Part shown: in pieces, positions 9,741 to 18,722 of the stretch | Layout of the letters: each line of letters starts with the position of its first letter | Numbering within the stretch: the first letter of the stretch is position 1 | DNA from: Paenibacillus sp. MAEPY2 | GTDB taxonomy: Bacteria; Bacillota; Bacilli; Paenibacillales; Paenibacillaceae | Length of the DNA stretch: 64,000 nucleotides | Assembly (NCBI RefSeq): GCF_000499205.1 | Contig: NZ_AWUK01000009.1 | Location: 42,139-106,138 of the forward strand | Direction of reading: 5' to 3' | Notes under the pieces: model-generated | Databases searched by the model: none | What the model saw: only the letters and a program-made list of their open reading frames with translations | What the model was told of the DNA's origin: nothing | Translations under genes and position numbers: made by a program

Positions 9741-10799
9741 CTATAGTGAAATTTCGCGTCCTTCACGTGCTGACTCGTAGATGGCGCAGAGAATTTTCAT
9801 AATTTCAACGCCATCCTCAACGGGGCTAAGCGTCTCTATGCGTCCTTGGGTACTGTCGATAAAATGATTGACTTCATTACGGAAAGAACCTGCGAAGTCA
9901 AGGGATTTGAAATCCACCTGTGGCGTCATATTCAAAATGGTATCGAATTTCTCGCCAATCAGTGAAATTTCCGGTTCCAGTTCAGCCCCACCTTTATCGC
10001 CATAGAGTCTGACCGAAGTTTCATCCTGTTTCGCGTGCAATGTGAAGCTTACATCCACCAGCAGGCTTGCCCCGTTCTCGAAACGAATCAACGCATTAGC
10101 CATATCCTCTACAGTGTTTTTGTTCGCATCATAGTCCGCCGCCTGGTAGAACGACAGATTACGGATATTGGCACGGTTACCCAATCGATTGGAGACATTC
10201 GCGGAGACGGTTTTCACCTTCGGTTTACCCATCAAGTACCAGGAGATATCAATAATGTGTACACCAATATCGATCAACGGGCCGCCGCCAGAACGATCAA
10301 CATCTGCAAACCAGCCTCCTGGATTGCCCAGACGCCGCAGACAGGATGCCTTGGCATAATAGATCTCTCCCAGCTCGCCTTCATCAATGAACTTCTTCAG
10401 GATCTGCGCATTGTCGCTATAACGGCGTACAAAGCCGACCTGAAGCAGTTTTCCACTGCGGTGAACGGCCCTCTCTACCTCTAACGCATCTTCTACCGTC
10501 TGACAGAGCGGCTTTTCGCAAAGTACATTTTTACCCGCATCCAGAGCAGCAATGCTGATCTCGGCATGTGTATCATTCCAGGTACAGATGCTTACTGAAT
10601 GAATTTCGGGCAATGCCAGGAGTTCCTTATAGTCCGTGAATACATGAGTAGCGTTATATTTTTTCGCGGCTTCCTGGGCACGCGCTTCATTCAGATCACA
10701 TATGGCGTATATTTCAACTTCGGGATTACTGTCATACGCTTGCAAATGAAAATCGGATATTGATCCTGCACCGATAACGGCAATTTTAAGTCTGGACAT
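9741..10799 (-). CDS. Gfo/Idh/MocA-family NAD(P)-dependent sugar dehydrogenase
   Basis: Oxidoreductase of 352 aa. The N-terminal Rossmann fold has the dinucleotide motif AVIGAGSISDFH at residues about 7-18, and the family's conserved CEKPLCQT contains the catalytic-site Lys-Pro. The C-terminal half has the GGGPLIDIGVHIID signature. Members oxidise or reduce hydroxyls of sugars, inositols or amino-sugar derivatives; the substrate here is not determinable. The ATG has a GGAGGG ribosome site. It lies between a GH29 gene and a TIM-barrel isomerase, a common pairing for converting unusual monosaccharides released by the hydrolases. Confidence 0.92.
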   Translation of the reverse strand: MSRLKIAVIGAGSISDFHLQAYDSNPEVEIYAICDLNEARAQEAAKKYNATHVFTDYKELLALPEIHSVSICTWNDTHAEISIAALDAGKNVLCEKPLCQTVEDALEVERAVHRSGKLLQVGFVRRYSDNAQILKKFIDEGELGEIYYAKASCLRRLGNPGGWFADVDRSGGGPLIDIGVHIIDISWYLMGKPKVKTVSANVSNRLGNRANIRNLSFYQAADYDANKNTVEDMANALIRFENGASLLVDVSFTLHAKQDETSVRLYGDKGGAELEPEISLIGEKFDTILNMTPQVDFKSLDFAGSFRNEVNHFIDSTQGRIETLSPVEDGVEIMKILCAIYESAREGREISL

Positions 10800-10895
10800 G
10801 GATTTTTCCCTCCATAATCTGTTGAATGATGGTCATATCAGTTGATTCAAAACATATGATAATCGGCTTAACGTAACTACGGTGAATGTTTGGAC

Positions 10896-11000
10896 TTTCG
10901 GCCGCTGTTGTCTTCAGATTTCTTGTATCAACCGCTCTCAGCGGTTGAAATCCGCAGACAAAGGCGGGCGCTACCGCTCCTACAGTTCCAAACTTCCCCT
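10896..11000 (-). repeat. Leader repeat element, copy 2 (diverged)
   Basis: This copy differs in sequence but keeps the pairing: GTCT..GATTTC/GAAATC..AGAC outside, CAACCGC/GCGGTTG inside, GCGG/CCGC next, and AGTT/AACT last. It ends 97 bp upstream of the dehydrogenase start. Confidence 0.7.
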
Positions 11001-11061
11001 ATGTTCTTTCAGCCCCTACATATAAAAATTGATTCCACTTATATAGTAGTGCAGTCGCTGC

Positions 11062-11928
11062 TTATGCTTCCTCCCAGAAACGGCGGACGTTATCCATCGC
11101 GATGCGGGATGCTGTTTTGCAATTTTCCATGCCTTCAAATTCAACAGAGATGTATCCGTCATAACCGGATTGCTTCAACACACGGAATACTTCCGGCATG
11201 TCGATGTCCCCGTTGCCCACAATCGCTCCGCGCAGGTAATTGCCGTGTGCGGTCTGGAACCAACCCTCTCCGGGATTACGGTATGAGGGTCTCCGATAGA
11301 AATCTTTGGCGTGCACCATGGATGCATAAGGAATGTTGTTTTTCACAGCGCTAACCGGGTCTTCATCCACACACAGGAAGTTGCCGATATCCAGCGTTGT
11401 CTTAAAGTTTTCTCTCGCCGTCTCATGCACCAGCCGCCGGACTCGCTCACTGGACTGCACATAGTAACCGTGATTCTCCACACTTGTCGTAATACCGTGA
11501 CTCGCTGCGTAGTCGGCAATTCGCTGACAGGCCTTTACCAGAACAGGCAGGTCCGCCTCAAACTGGGCGACCGTTCCTTCCTGTGCAGGACGAAATGCAA
11601 CATCATGGCGCATTCTCGTAACGCCAAGTGCGGCAGCGACATCCACATGCTTCAGGACAGCAGCGATCTCATTTTCAAGTGCATCCGGGCCCTCTCCTGT
11701 AACGAAATTGGCACCTATTGCGTAATTGGAAATATCGATTCCCACTTCTCGTGCAGTCACTCGAATCTGGTCAATTAATTCCGGCTGGTCGATCAGGCTG
11801 TACCCTATCGGAACAATCTCCACATGTTCTCCGCCCTGATCAGCGATGTAACGGATGGCGTCGGGGACAGTCAGTTCTTTTGCATCCAGTGCCTGTTGCA
11901 GACTGTATGTGCTGAGTCCTACTTTCAT
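11062..11928 (-). CDS. Sugar phosphate isomerase/epimerase family protein (AP endonuclease 2 fold)
   Basis: TIM-barrel protein of 288 aa in the xylose-isomerase-like/AP-endonuclease-2 superfamily. Members isomerise or epimerise sugars, or dehydrate inositol derivatives, using a divalent metal. Likely metal-site segments are SVENHGYYVQ, TLDIGNFL, MVHAKDFY and ISVEFEGMEN, which supply the Glu, Asp, His and Glu ligands typical of the fold. The ATG is preceded by AGGAGAGG. It probably works with the adjacent Gfo/Idh/MocA dehydrogenase in one catabolic step sequence. The precise reaction is unknown. Confidence 0.88.
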   Translation of the reverse strand: MKVGLSTYSLQQALDAKELTVPDAIRYIADQGGEHVEIVPIGYSLIDQPELIDQIRVTAREVGIDISNYAIGANFVTGEGPDALENEIAAVLKHVDVAAALGVTRMRHDVAFRPAQEGTVAQFEADLPVLVKACQRIADYAASHGITTSVENHGYYVQSSERVRRLVHETARENFKTTLDIGNFLCVDEDPVSAVKNNIPYASMVHAKDFYRRPSYRNPGEGWFQTAHGNYLRGAIVGNGDIDMPEVFRVLKQSGYDGYISVEFEGMENCKTASRIAMDNVRRFWEEA

Positions 11929-12096
11929 ATCTTCTCATCCTCTCCTGCTGGTGTGTGGCTCTACCTTACCTATACCTTTTTCCATAAGATCATACAATTC
12001 CCAATAATCGTTTGCTACTCTATTTTCCATGGGATGAATCCAAAATCGGCTAATCTACAAATGTTACGGCTTGGATCTTAGAAAAAGGGGAATTCT

Positions 12097-13566
12097 TCAT
12101 GTGTGAGAACTGCCTTTGAGCCCAACCTCCTGTTTGTTCAGATATACACCCAGTGAGGACAACGTTGGGTACCATCTGGATTCATGAACGGTCAGGCGAA
12201 TGGTTTTGGCGGTGAAGGAATCGAAATGACAGATTCGTTTGTGACCAACAACCGTGCCGGAATAAAGCGCCTGCCAATCACCACGCTCTCCCTTTGCCTC
12301 CAGCGTGAAACGCTCAATTCGCTGACCCGAACGGTTATGTTCCATGAGAACGACACGGTTGAACAATCTTTCTTCCGGCAGCTCCACTTCCAGCCAAGCC
12401 TGCTCTGTCCCTTCAGGTGGACACCAGAACGTATCCGGTTCCTCACACAATACTTGAGAAGCCGCATGTTCTTCATCCATCGTCTCCGATGCCCGCATTT
12501 GCGCGCCTACAGCCAGACTTTGCCCATAAGTGCCTCGTAAAGTGTCTCCGAGCTGCTGCAGCCGCTCAGCATCCAGTTCGTGAATCAGGCCGCGTCGATC
12601 TGGCGGAAGATTAAGTAGAAAATTGGCGTTACCGCCAACCGCTCCATCATAGATGCCGAGCAGTTCCTCCAGCGATTTGACCTGATCATCCTCGCTTGCA
12701 TGATAGAACCAACCCGGGCGGATGGACGTATTCACTTCTGCTGGATACCAGATGAGCTTGCCCTCATGCTGCCGGATCACATTCCGACTCCCCAAATCCG
12801 CATCCTGTGTATTAATTCTGCTGGCAAACTCGCCATCATCCACCTGCTGGGATTGCTCCTGAATCTTCTCGTTATCCTGCACGTAGGCAGGTACAACGCT
12901 CCATTCCGAAGCTCGAGTATGACCTGCCTCATTACCGCACCAGCGAACATCCGGCCCACATACCGATATTACAGCCTCTGGCTGCAGCTCCCGAATCAGT
13001 GCATAATAGGAATCCCAATCGTAGACCTGCCTTTTCCCATTCGGCCCCTCTCCGCATGCGCCGTCGAACCACACGCAGAAAATTTCACCATATTGGGTTA
13101 ACAGCTCACGCAACTGATTTTTGAAAAATTCATTGTATCGCTCCGAATCTCCGTAGGATGCTTCGTGACGATCCCAGGGAGACAGATAGATGCCGAACTT
13201 CAACCCAGCTTCCCGGCAGGCATCGGCAACCTCTTTCACCAGATCACCCGCACCATTTCGCCAAGGGCTGGCGGCTACCGTATGATCCGTGTACTGGCTT
13301 GGCCATAAACAAAACCCATCGTGGTGCTTGCATGTGAGAATTAATCCTGTCATACCGGCGGACTTGCACGCCTGAACCCATTGCCGGGCACTCAGATGAG
13401 AAGGGTTAAAGATAGCGGGATCTTCATTCCCCGTTCCCCACTCCTGATCTGTAAACGTATTCACAGTAAAATGAATAAATGCATAGAACTCCATCTCCTG
13501 CCATTTCAGCTGGCGTTCTGATGGCACGACCTGCGCTGCCGCCTTCACCCAATCGGTGGTATTCAC
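12097..13566 (-). CDS. GH29 alpha-L-fucosidase-like enzyme with C-terminal accessory domain
   Basis: 489 aa. The GH29 barrel is recognisable from FYAFIHFTVNTFTDQEWG, TCKHHDGFCLWPS and GIYLSPWDRH. The predicted nucleophile is the Asp at about residue 168 in CVWFDGACG. After the barrel, residues about 350-480 form a beta-sandwich resembling a discoidin (F5/8 type C) domain (FNRVVLMEHNRSGQRIERF). It belongs to a different GH29 branch from the 8106-9518 enzyme, so the two probably cleave different linkages. The start is a GTG preceded by GGAGAAG. No signal peptide is visible. Confidence 0.9.
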   Translation of the reverse strand: MNTTDWVKAAAQVVPSERQLKWQEMEFYAFIHFTVNTFTDQEWGTGNEDPAIFNPSHLSARQWVQACKSAGMTGLILTCKHHDGFCLWPSQYTDHTVAASPWRNGAGDLVKEVADACREAGLKFGIYLSPWDRHEASYGDSERYNEFFKNQLRELLTQYGEIFCVWFDGACGEGPNGKRQVYDWDSYYALIRELQPEAVISVCGPDVRWCGNEAGHTRASEWSVVPAYVQDNEKIQEQSQQVDDGEFASRINTQDADLGSRNVIRQHEGKLIWYPAEVNTSIRPGWFYHASEDDQVKSLEELLGIYDGAVGGNANFLLNLPPDRRGLIHELDAERLQQLGDTLRGTYGQSLAVGAQMRASETMDEEHAASQVLCEEPDTFWCPPEGTEQAWLEVELPEERLFNRVVLMEHNRSGQRIERFTLEAKGERGDWQALYSGTVVGHKRICHFDSFTAKTIRLTVHESRWYPTLSSLGVYLNKQEVGLKGSSHT

Positions 13567-13663
13567 TGGATGCTTCTCCTCTCATGCCGGTTCTCTGCCC
13601 GCTCTCCGCCAAATGCCATAAAGGACCGGCAGAGCAAAGTATCTCCAGCGGTCCTTAATATGT

Positions 13664-13834
13664 TCATCTGTCGTTGAAAGTCAGCTTCCTGAATGCAATT
13701 CGATCCCTATTCCATGAATACTCTCCCCATCTCAGCGGTACGGTCCACGACCCTTGCCGCCGTCCCAACACCCTGCTCGCCACATCCATTGCCTTTTCAT
13801 GCTTGCCTGCAAACCATGCCGCCATAATCTTCAT
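13664..13834 (-). CDS. Hypothetical small protein (56 aa)
   Basis: A short frame beginning MKIMAAWFAGKHEKAMDVAS, with a strong AAAGGAG ribosome site 8 nt before the ATG. No family was recognised. The stretch downstream in another frame also looks protein-like (DRWRYFALPVLYGIWRR), so this could be the start of a gene broken by a frameshift near 13670. It lies between the second GH29 gene and a small membrane protein gene. It may be real, but the evidence is only the ribosome site. Confidence 0.4.
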   Translation of the reverse strand: MKIMAAWFAGKHEKAMDVASRVLGRRQGSWTVPLRWGEYSWNRDRIAFRKLTFNDR

Positions 13835-13964
13835 GAATGGGTCTCCTTTCGGAAAATGATGGGTGAGCCATTGGAATTGATCACTTGTTATTTTTGTTAT
13901 CATAATAATGTTATTGTTTTATTCATAAACAGTCTAAGACGTTATGAATGAAACGTCAATACAC

Positions 13965-13988
13965 AAAAAAGACACCCCTACGGGTGCC
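13965..13988 (-). terminator. Rho-independent terminator
   Basis: GGCACCC/GGGTGTC hairpin followed by TTTTTT on the minus strand, placed after the small membrane protein gene at 14023-14211. Confidence 0.85.
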
Positions 13989-14022
13989 TCTCTCTTGATC
14001 CATATCGTCGAATATTATATGT

Positions 14023-14211
14023 TCATTTTCGCTTTGCCTTTGTCATTCGGTTAAACATAATCAGTGCAGCAATCAACATGGCAACAATTGCGATATTACT
14101 TGCTGCATCATGCGACATGCCGAACAGAACGCCCAGGTTGGTAACCAGGCCTCTGACAATTAGCGCAACCGCAATCAGCAGAATGGGGCTCCAAAAATTA
14201 TATCTTCTCAT
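14023..14211 (-). CDS. Small hypothetical membrane protein (62 aa, two TM segments)
   Basis: A short protein with two hydrophobic helices (SPILLIAVALIVRGLV and NIAIVAMLIAALIMF) and a basic C-terminus (RMTKAKRK). The frame opens at a GTG at 14223 that overlaps its own AGGAG, so the ATG at 14211 (MRRYNFW) is a better start. A clear terminator follows, supporting a real transcript. The family was not recognised; small two-helix proteins of this kind are common and uncharacterised in Bacillales. Confidence 0.65.
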   Translation of the reverse strand: MRRYNFWSPILLIAVALIVRGLVTNLGVLFGMSHDAASNIAIVAMLIAALIMFNRMTKAKRK

Positions 14212-14312
14212 CCTTCGCAACACTCCTGACCAGATTGTTCAGAAATTCTGGATCTCATAACACAATCATAACAGTCGTCATGTTCAGTTACAACAGATCA
14301 GACGATCCTGCG

Positions 14313-17099
14313 TTACACTTGTTTGAATTCGATCCAGTCGATCTGCAGACCCGGTTTGGTGAAGTCCAGCTTCAATTCGTACACCCCTGCTTCCAGCTCC
14401 ACTTTGACAAGTTTCTGTCTGATCCATTTACCTTCGGTACCATTGGTTTGAATGGTCGTCATTAATTGATCATTGAGAATGACATTACATGCACTTTGAG
14501 CCAGTTCCGGTTCAGGAGACATGATCTGTACAATAATCCGGTATTGACCTGCTTCATCCACTTTCATGTAGACAGGTCCGCCCACAGCTGGTTTGACCTG
14601 TGCATTGTCTACCAGTACTTGCGCCTGTTCTGAGGAAAGTGAAGCTTTCGCTTGGAATGAAGCCACATTCTCTACAATCTCATGTTTTCTGGAGAAGACA
14701 GGCGCATTCATGATAAATTCACAAATATTCATGGCGGAGCGCTGAAGCTCTCCGCGTGTCAACGTCCCATTTTCCAGAGATTCGATTGTGTTGTCATCCC
14801 AGCCGTTAATTTCCGCACCATAGTTAGGTACAACCATGTACAGATCGTTTTGAGCGCGAACCATCCAATTGGTGTTTTTCCGATCCGCTGGTCCACCATC
14901 AACACCGTCGTTCATAATAGCCCACCAGTCAGTCATCACGATACCTTGGAAGCCCCACTCTCCACGAAGAATGGTCGTGTTCAGATCGTAGTTGGAGGCC
15001 GCCCAATGTCCATTAATCGGATTGTAGGAAGTCATGATCGAATTCGCACCGCCTTCTTTGACGGCAATTTCGAACCCTTTCAGATAGATCTCACGCAAGG
15101 CGCGCTCGGATACTACGGCATCCACTTTACTGCGATGCTTCTCTTGGTTGTTGCAGGCGAAATGTTTCAGCGTAGCATTAGAGCCACCCTTCATGATTCC
15201 TTTCGTGCAAGCAGCAGCAAATACGCCAGAAATTAGTGGATCTTCTGAAAAATATTCAAAGTTACGTCCATTCATCGGACTCCGGCGAATATTCAATCCA
15301 GGCCCGAGCAGTGCATCCACCTGATTTCTCAGCAATTCCTGGCCTTCCATCACATACAGCTCTTCGACGAGTTCTGCATTCCATGTTGCTGCCAGCAAAG
15401 TTCCAATAGAAACCTGTGTAGCTTTCTCCCCGCTATCCATACGAATACCGGATGGGCCATCTGCAGTACATGCAACAGGGATTCCGTAATTAAACAGACT
15501 GTCGCTCACGCCGCCAAATGCGGAAGCCGTGCCCGATGTAACGAGTGGGCTGCTCATACCTTCGCCTCGCACGATGGCTGCCAGATCCTGATCACTCAGT
15601 TGGGCAATAAAAGCTTCCAGGCTGATTTTGCCATCCTTCACATCTCTCAGCTTGTAGCCCTGATTGCCGGTTTGCTCCAGCGTTTGCGGCAGGCTTTGTT
15701 CAATCCGTTCAGCAATGGATATCTGGCGCGTTGGTACATCTGCAAAGATCAGCTCGTAAGACCCATCTTCTTTGCGAGTTCCCGGCTTCATTCTCGTAAA
15801 GCTTTCAGTCGGTGCCATGGCCTCCTGAAGCTGTTCTACGAGTTGAATCGTTTCTACGACGTACCCATCTTGGCCATCAATGCTGACGTGTTCCACATTT
15901 TTGACACTGGTTCCCACGTACAAACGATATGTTCCTGCCTCAAGTACATATGCCGATGCATGTCCTGTTACGCCAGCATCATCATAGGAAGCCATGGAAT
16001 CTACAGGGAAGCTCACAGTCAGGCGCTGAGACTCACCCGGCTGAAGCAGATTGGTTTTGCCGAATGCTACCAGGGCTTTCGCAGGTTTCCCCAATTGACC
16101 TTGTGGGGCTTCATAATAGATCTGCACCACTTCTTTACCGGCATAGGTTGTGCCCGTATTGGTTACGGTTACATTCACCTTAATGCTGTTTTCTCCATCT
16201 TGGGAGATCCATTTTGCGTCTTCAGCCTTGGTTGTGAACGTGGTATAGGACAAGCCATATCCGAATTCAAATTGTACTTTTTCAGGTCGAAACGTTTCGA
16301 AATAACGGTAGCCTACGTAGATATCTTCCTGATAAAGGTTCTTGAACTCGTTGCCGTAATTGCTTGTTGATGGATAATCTTCGATAGAATATGCGATCGT
16401 ATCCGTTAATTTCCCGCTTGGTGTAACGTCCCCTGCCAGTACATCAGCTATCGCATTGCCACCCTCCATACCGCCATGCCACGAGTAAATGACACTTTGG
16501 ATCGGATGAACGTAACTTTCATCATTCAACCAGCTCATGTCCATGATGTTCGATACATTCAGTACCACAATCGTTTGTTCAAAATGATTCGTGACCTGCT
16601 TCAGCATCGCTTTCTCATCTTCCGTCAACCGATAGCTGCCTGGTGCATCCACGTTATCCTGATCTTCGCCTGCTGTACGTCCAATGACCACAATTGCTTT
16701 GCTGGATTTACTTCTGGCTTGGGATACCAATTCATCGGTTAAAGGCATTTCCTGCTGATTCCAAGGCTCTGCCGCCCACACTTTTCCACCATCATCGAAC
16801 GGGTTTTCCTCAATCCATTTTTCATAGACAGCTGCCAATTCTTCATTGACCGTAAGACCTTTTTTGCTACGCAGACCGTCGAGCAAATTGGTTGTATACG
16901 CCACATGAACGCTGCCGCCCGACCCTGTTCCACTGCGATAATAGTTGACTTGAATCCGTCCAAACACTGAAACGTTTTCGTCTTTTTGAATCGGAAGAGC
17001 TTGTCCTTCGTTTTTCAAAAGCACTGCGCCTTCCGCGGCAACCGTGCGGCTAAACTCTGCAAACCCTTCCAATGGAACTCCGATTTGATGTGTGCTCAA
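14313..17099 (-). CDS. GH3 beta-glycosidase with permuted domain order and C-terminal CBM-like module
   Basis: 928 aa. The domain order is reversed compared with ordinary GH3 enzymes. The alpha/beta C-domain comes first (GAVLLKNEGQALPI, residues about 20-270), then a fibronectin III-like domain (about 300-420). The catalytic barrel then follows (RRSPMNGRNFEYFSEDP, KHFACNNQE) with the nucleophile near Asp724 in IVMTDWWA. The last 95 or so residues look like a beta-sandwich carbohydrate-binding module (AGQYRIIVQIMSPEPELAQS). The inverted order is known for some beta-glucosidases, for example from Ruminococcus albus. The start is TTG, preceded by GGAGGG. A structured leader repeat lies 77 bp upstream. 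It is cytoplasmic by absence of a signal peptide. Confidence 0.92.
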   Translation of the reverse strand: MSTHQIGVPLEGFAEFSRTVAAEGAVLLKNEGQALPIQKDENVSVFGRIQVNYYRSGTGSGGSVHVAYTTNLLDGLRSKKGLTVNEELAAVYEKWIEENPFDDGGKVWAAEPWNQQEMPLTDELVSQARSKSSKAIVVIGRTAGEDQDNVDAPGSYRLTEDEKAMLKQVTNHFEQTIVVLNVSNIMDMSWLNDESYVHPIQSVIYSWHGGMEGGNAIADVLAGDVTPSGKLTDTIAYSIEDYPSTSNYGNEFKNLYQEDIYVGYRYFETFRPEKVQFEFGYGLSYTTFTTKAEDAKWISQDGENSIKVNVTVTNTGTTYAGKEVVQIYYEAPQGQLGKPAKALVAFGKTNLLQPGESQRLTVSFPVDSMASYDDAGVTGHASAYVLEAGTYRLYVGTSVKNVEHVSIDGQDGYVVETIQLVEQLQEAMAPTESFTRMKPGTRKEDGSYELIFADVPTRQISIAERIEQSLPQTLEQTGNQGYKLRDVKDGKISLEAFIAQLSDQDLAAIVRGEGMSSPLVTSGTASAFGGVSDSLFNYGIPVACTADGPSGIRMDSGEKATQVSIGTLLAATWNAELVEELYVMEGQELLRNQVDALLGPGLNIRRSPMNGRNFEYFSEDPLISGVFAAACTKGIMKGGSNATLKHFACNNQEKHRSKVDAVVSERALREIYLKGFEIAVKEGGANSIMTSYNPINGHWAASNYDLNTTILRGEWGFQGIVMTDWWAIMNDGVDGGPADRKNTNWMVRAQNDLYMVVPNYGAEINGWDDNTIESLENGTLTRGELQRSAMNICEFIMNAPVFSRKHEIVENVASFQAKASLSSEQAQVLVDNAQVKPAVGGPVYMKVDEAGQYRIIVQIMSPEPELAQSACNVILNDQLMTTIQTNGTEGKWIRQKLVKVELEAGVYELKLDFTKPGLQIDWIEFKQV

Positions 17100-17175
17100 T
17101 GATTTCCCTCCTGTTTGTCATCTCCATCCCCACGAATCGCTATGTATAAAATGAATTTATGAAACTCACACTTGG

Positions 17176-17306
17176 GTCACTCCGATGACAGAACAACCTT
17201 CCGATCACTGTTATCCCCAGATTTCCTTAATACCTTTTTAAAAGGTTGAAATCCGGTGATAAAGGTGAACGCTTCGCTTCTTCAGGTTATTTCCGTCCTC
17301 TCCGTT
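17176..17306 (-). repeat. Leader repeat element, copy 3
   Basis: About 131 bp, closely matching copy 1 at both ends (GTCACTCCGAT at the left, CTCTCCGTT at the right). It has the outer hairpin TTATCCCCAGATTTC/GAAATCCGGTGATAA and inner stem ACCTTTT/AAAAGGT. It ends 77 bp upstream of the GH3 start. The rest of the 17100-17466 gap holds nothing else recognisable. Confidence 0.8.
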
Positions 17307-17466
17307 ATCGTGTAACTCTTCTTTGGTTCATTTTATAAAAAGAAAGATATCGTTAATCTGGTAGATTCACTTGTATCTAGTCTCATATTAACAGATTCTA
17401 TAGTAGAAAATAAATCAGGTTAAACGTTTTTTCTCACAGTAGGCCTGATTTTGTAATTATCCAACT

Positions 17467-17501
17467 TAAAAAGCCACGAACGTAACCGTTCGTGACTTTT
17501 C
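17467..17501 (-). terminator. Rho-independent terminator of the LtrA-family gene
   Basis: Hairpin CACGAACG/CGTTCGTG flanked by AAAAGT and a T-rich tail on the minus strand, 20 bp past the stop codon at 17522. Confidence 0.85.
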
Positions 17502-17521
17502 TTTCTGGCTCGACCCATGCA

Positions 17522-18610
17522 TCAGGTCGTTAATTTGGCATAGACAAGGAAGAACACCATGTTCTCTCCCACAATTGCATAGTTAGGTACCCGATAGACC
17601 AGATCTACAACGATAAATGCGGCCATGATTCCCAGCATAAGCACCAAGTGACGCGGACGGAGCCGCAGATGAGCATGTCTGTATCGGTGGAACACCAGGG
17701 AAGTGGACAGAAAATACAGCAGAACGGAGCCAAACACAAAGGCTAACATGAATCCATAATGAAGTTCGTTCAGATATAAAAGTTGAATGGAAGCGGCAAT
17801 CATGCTCATGGATATGTAGATGAACAGATGGCCGTAGATAATGGCTTGCCCGGCGGTCTGAATCTCCTTACTGACTTTCTTCTCAACGTTATCAAAATAC
17901 TGCCACCACATCGCAATCACGAATATGGATGTAAACGCGGCGAACAAAACAGATTGTACATCCCAGTGATCCATTTGCAGCACGGCAATGATACTGACGA
18001 CCGATTCACCGAGCAGGATGAGTGTAAACAGAGCGAAACGTTCCAATAAATGATGGGTGTGTATCGGCACCTTCACCAGATTTTTGCGTCCAATCAGTGG
18101 AAGGATGATATCCACAGCAATTCCCACGTACAAAATCGCATATCGCAGCCATGAATCGAAGAACAGGGAACTTGTTGAGATCAATATGCCGATGATGAAG
18201 CATAAGCCCAGATAACGGGCAGCCTTTTGCTGATGTTCGCTTTTGGAATTATGAATCAACAAATATTGAATGGCTGTCAGTGCCCTCGAACCAATATAAC
18301 CCGCAAAGAAGGGCAGATAGTATTGGTCAAAATCAACCGAAAGGCTCGCCGTCATCACCAGAACGGAAAGGAGCTGAAGGATGAGAAATACGCGATGGAT
18401 GAAGATATCCTGACCGTATCGGTTAATAAATAGAGTCTGACCGACCCATGCCCACCAGACAGGAATGAAAATCAATACAAATTTCATCAAATATTCAAAC
18501 GAAATTACGCCGTGTTCGGCATGCAGCAGGACATGACCCGCTTTGGAGACCGCTGCTACAAAGAGCAAATCATAGAACAGCTCCAGCCAGGTAACCTTTT
18601 TCTCCATCAT
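17522..18610 (-). CDS. Low temperature requirement protein A (LtrA) family membrane protein
   Basis: Polytopic membrane protein of 362 aa with about ten hydrophobic segments. The family hallmark is at the N-terminus: WLELFYDLLFVAAVSKAGH. The middle has FALFTLILLGESVVSI, also conserved in LtrA homologues. LtrA was named from Listeria growth in the cold, but its biochemical role is not established. The ATG at 18610 has AAGGAG at a good distance. It has its own terminator and no obvious functional link to the flanking GH3 or dioxygenase genes. Confidence 0.88.
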   Translation of the reverse strand: MMEKKVTWLELFYDLLFVAAVSKAGHVLLHAEHGVISFEYLMKFVLIFIPVWWAWVGQTLFINRYGQDIFIHRVFLILQLLSVLVMTASLSVDFDQYYLPFFAGYIGSRALTAIQYLLIHNSKSEHQQKAARYLGLCFIIGILISTSSLFFDSWLRYAILYVGIAVDIILPLIGRKNLVKVPIHTHHLLERFALFTLILLGESVVSIIAVLQMDHWDVQSVLFAAFTSIFVIAMWWQYFDNVEKKVSKEIQTAGQAIIYGHLFIYISMSMIAASIQLLYLNELHYGFMLAFVFGSVLLYFLSTSLVFHRYRHAHLRLRPRHLVLMLGIMAAFIVVDLVYRVPNYAIVGENMVFFLVYAKLTT

Positions 18611-18722
18611 CCTTCAATGCTCCTTTAGTTGAACTTATATCAAAGTAATTAATTCTCTACAGCTCGATCAATTGATTTACGTAGGTTACTTCGCAGTCAG
18701 GACTACTTAATGCTCAATGGGA

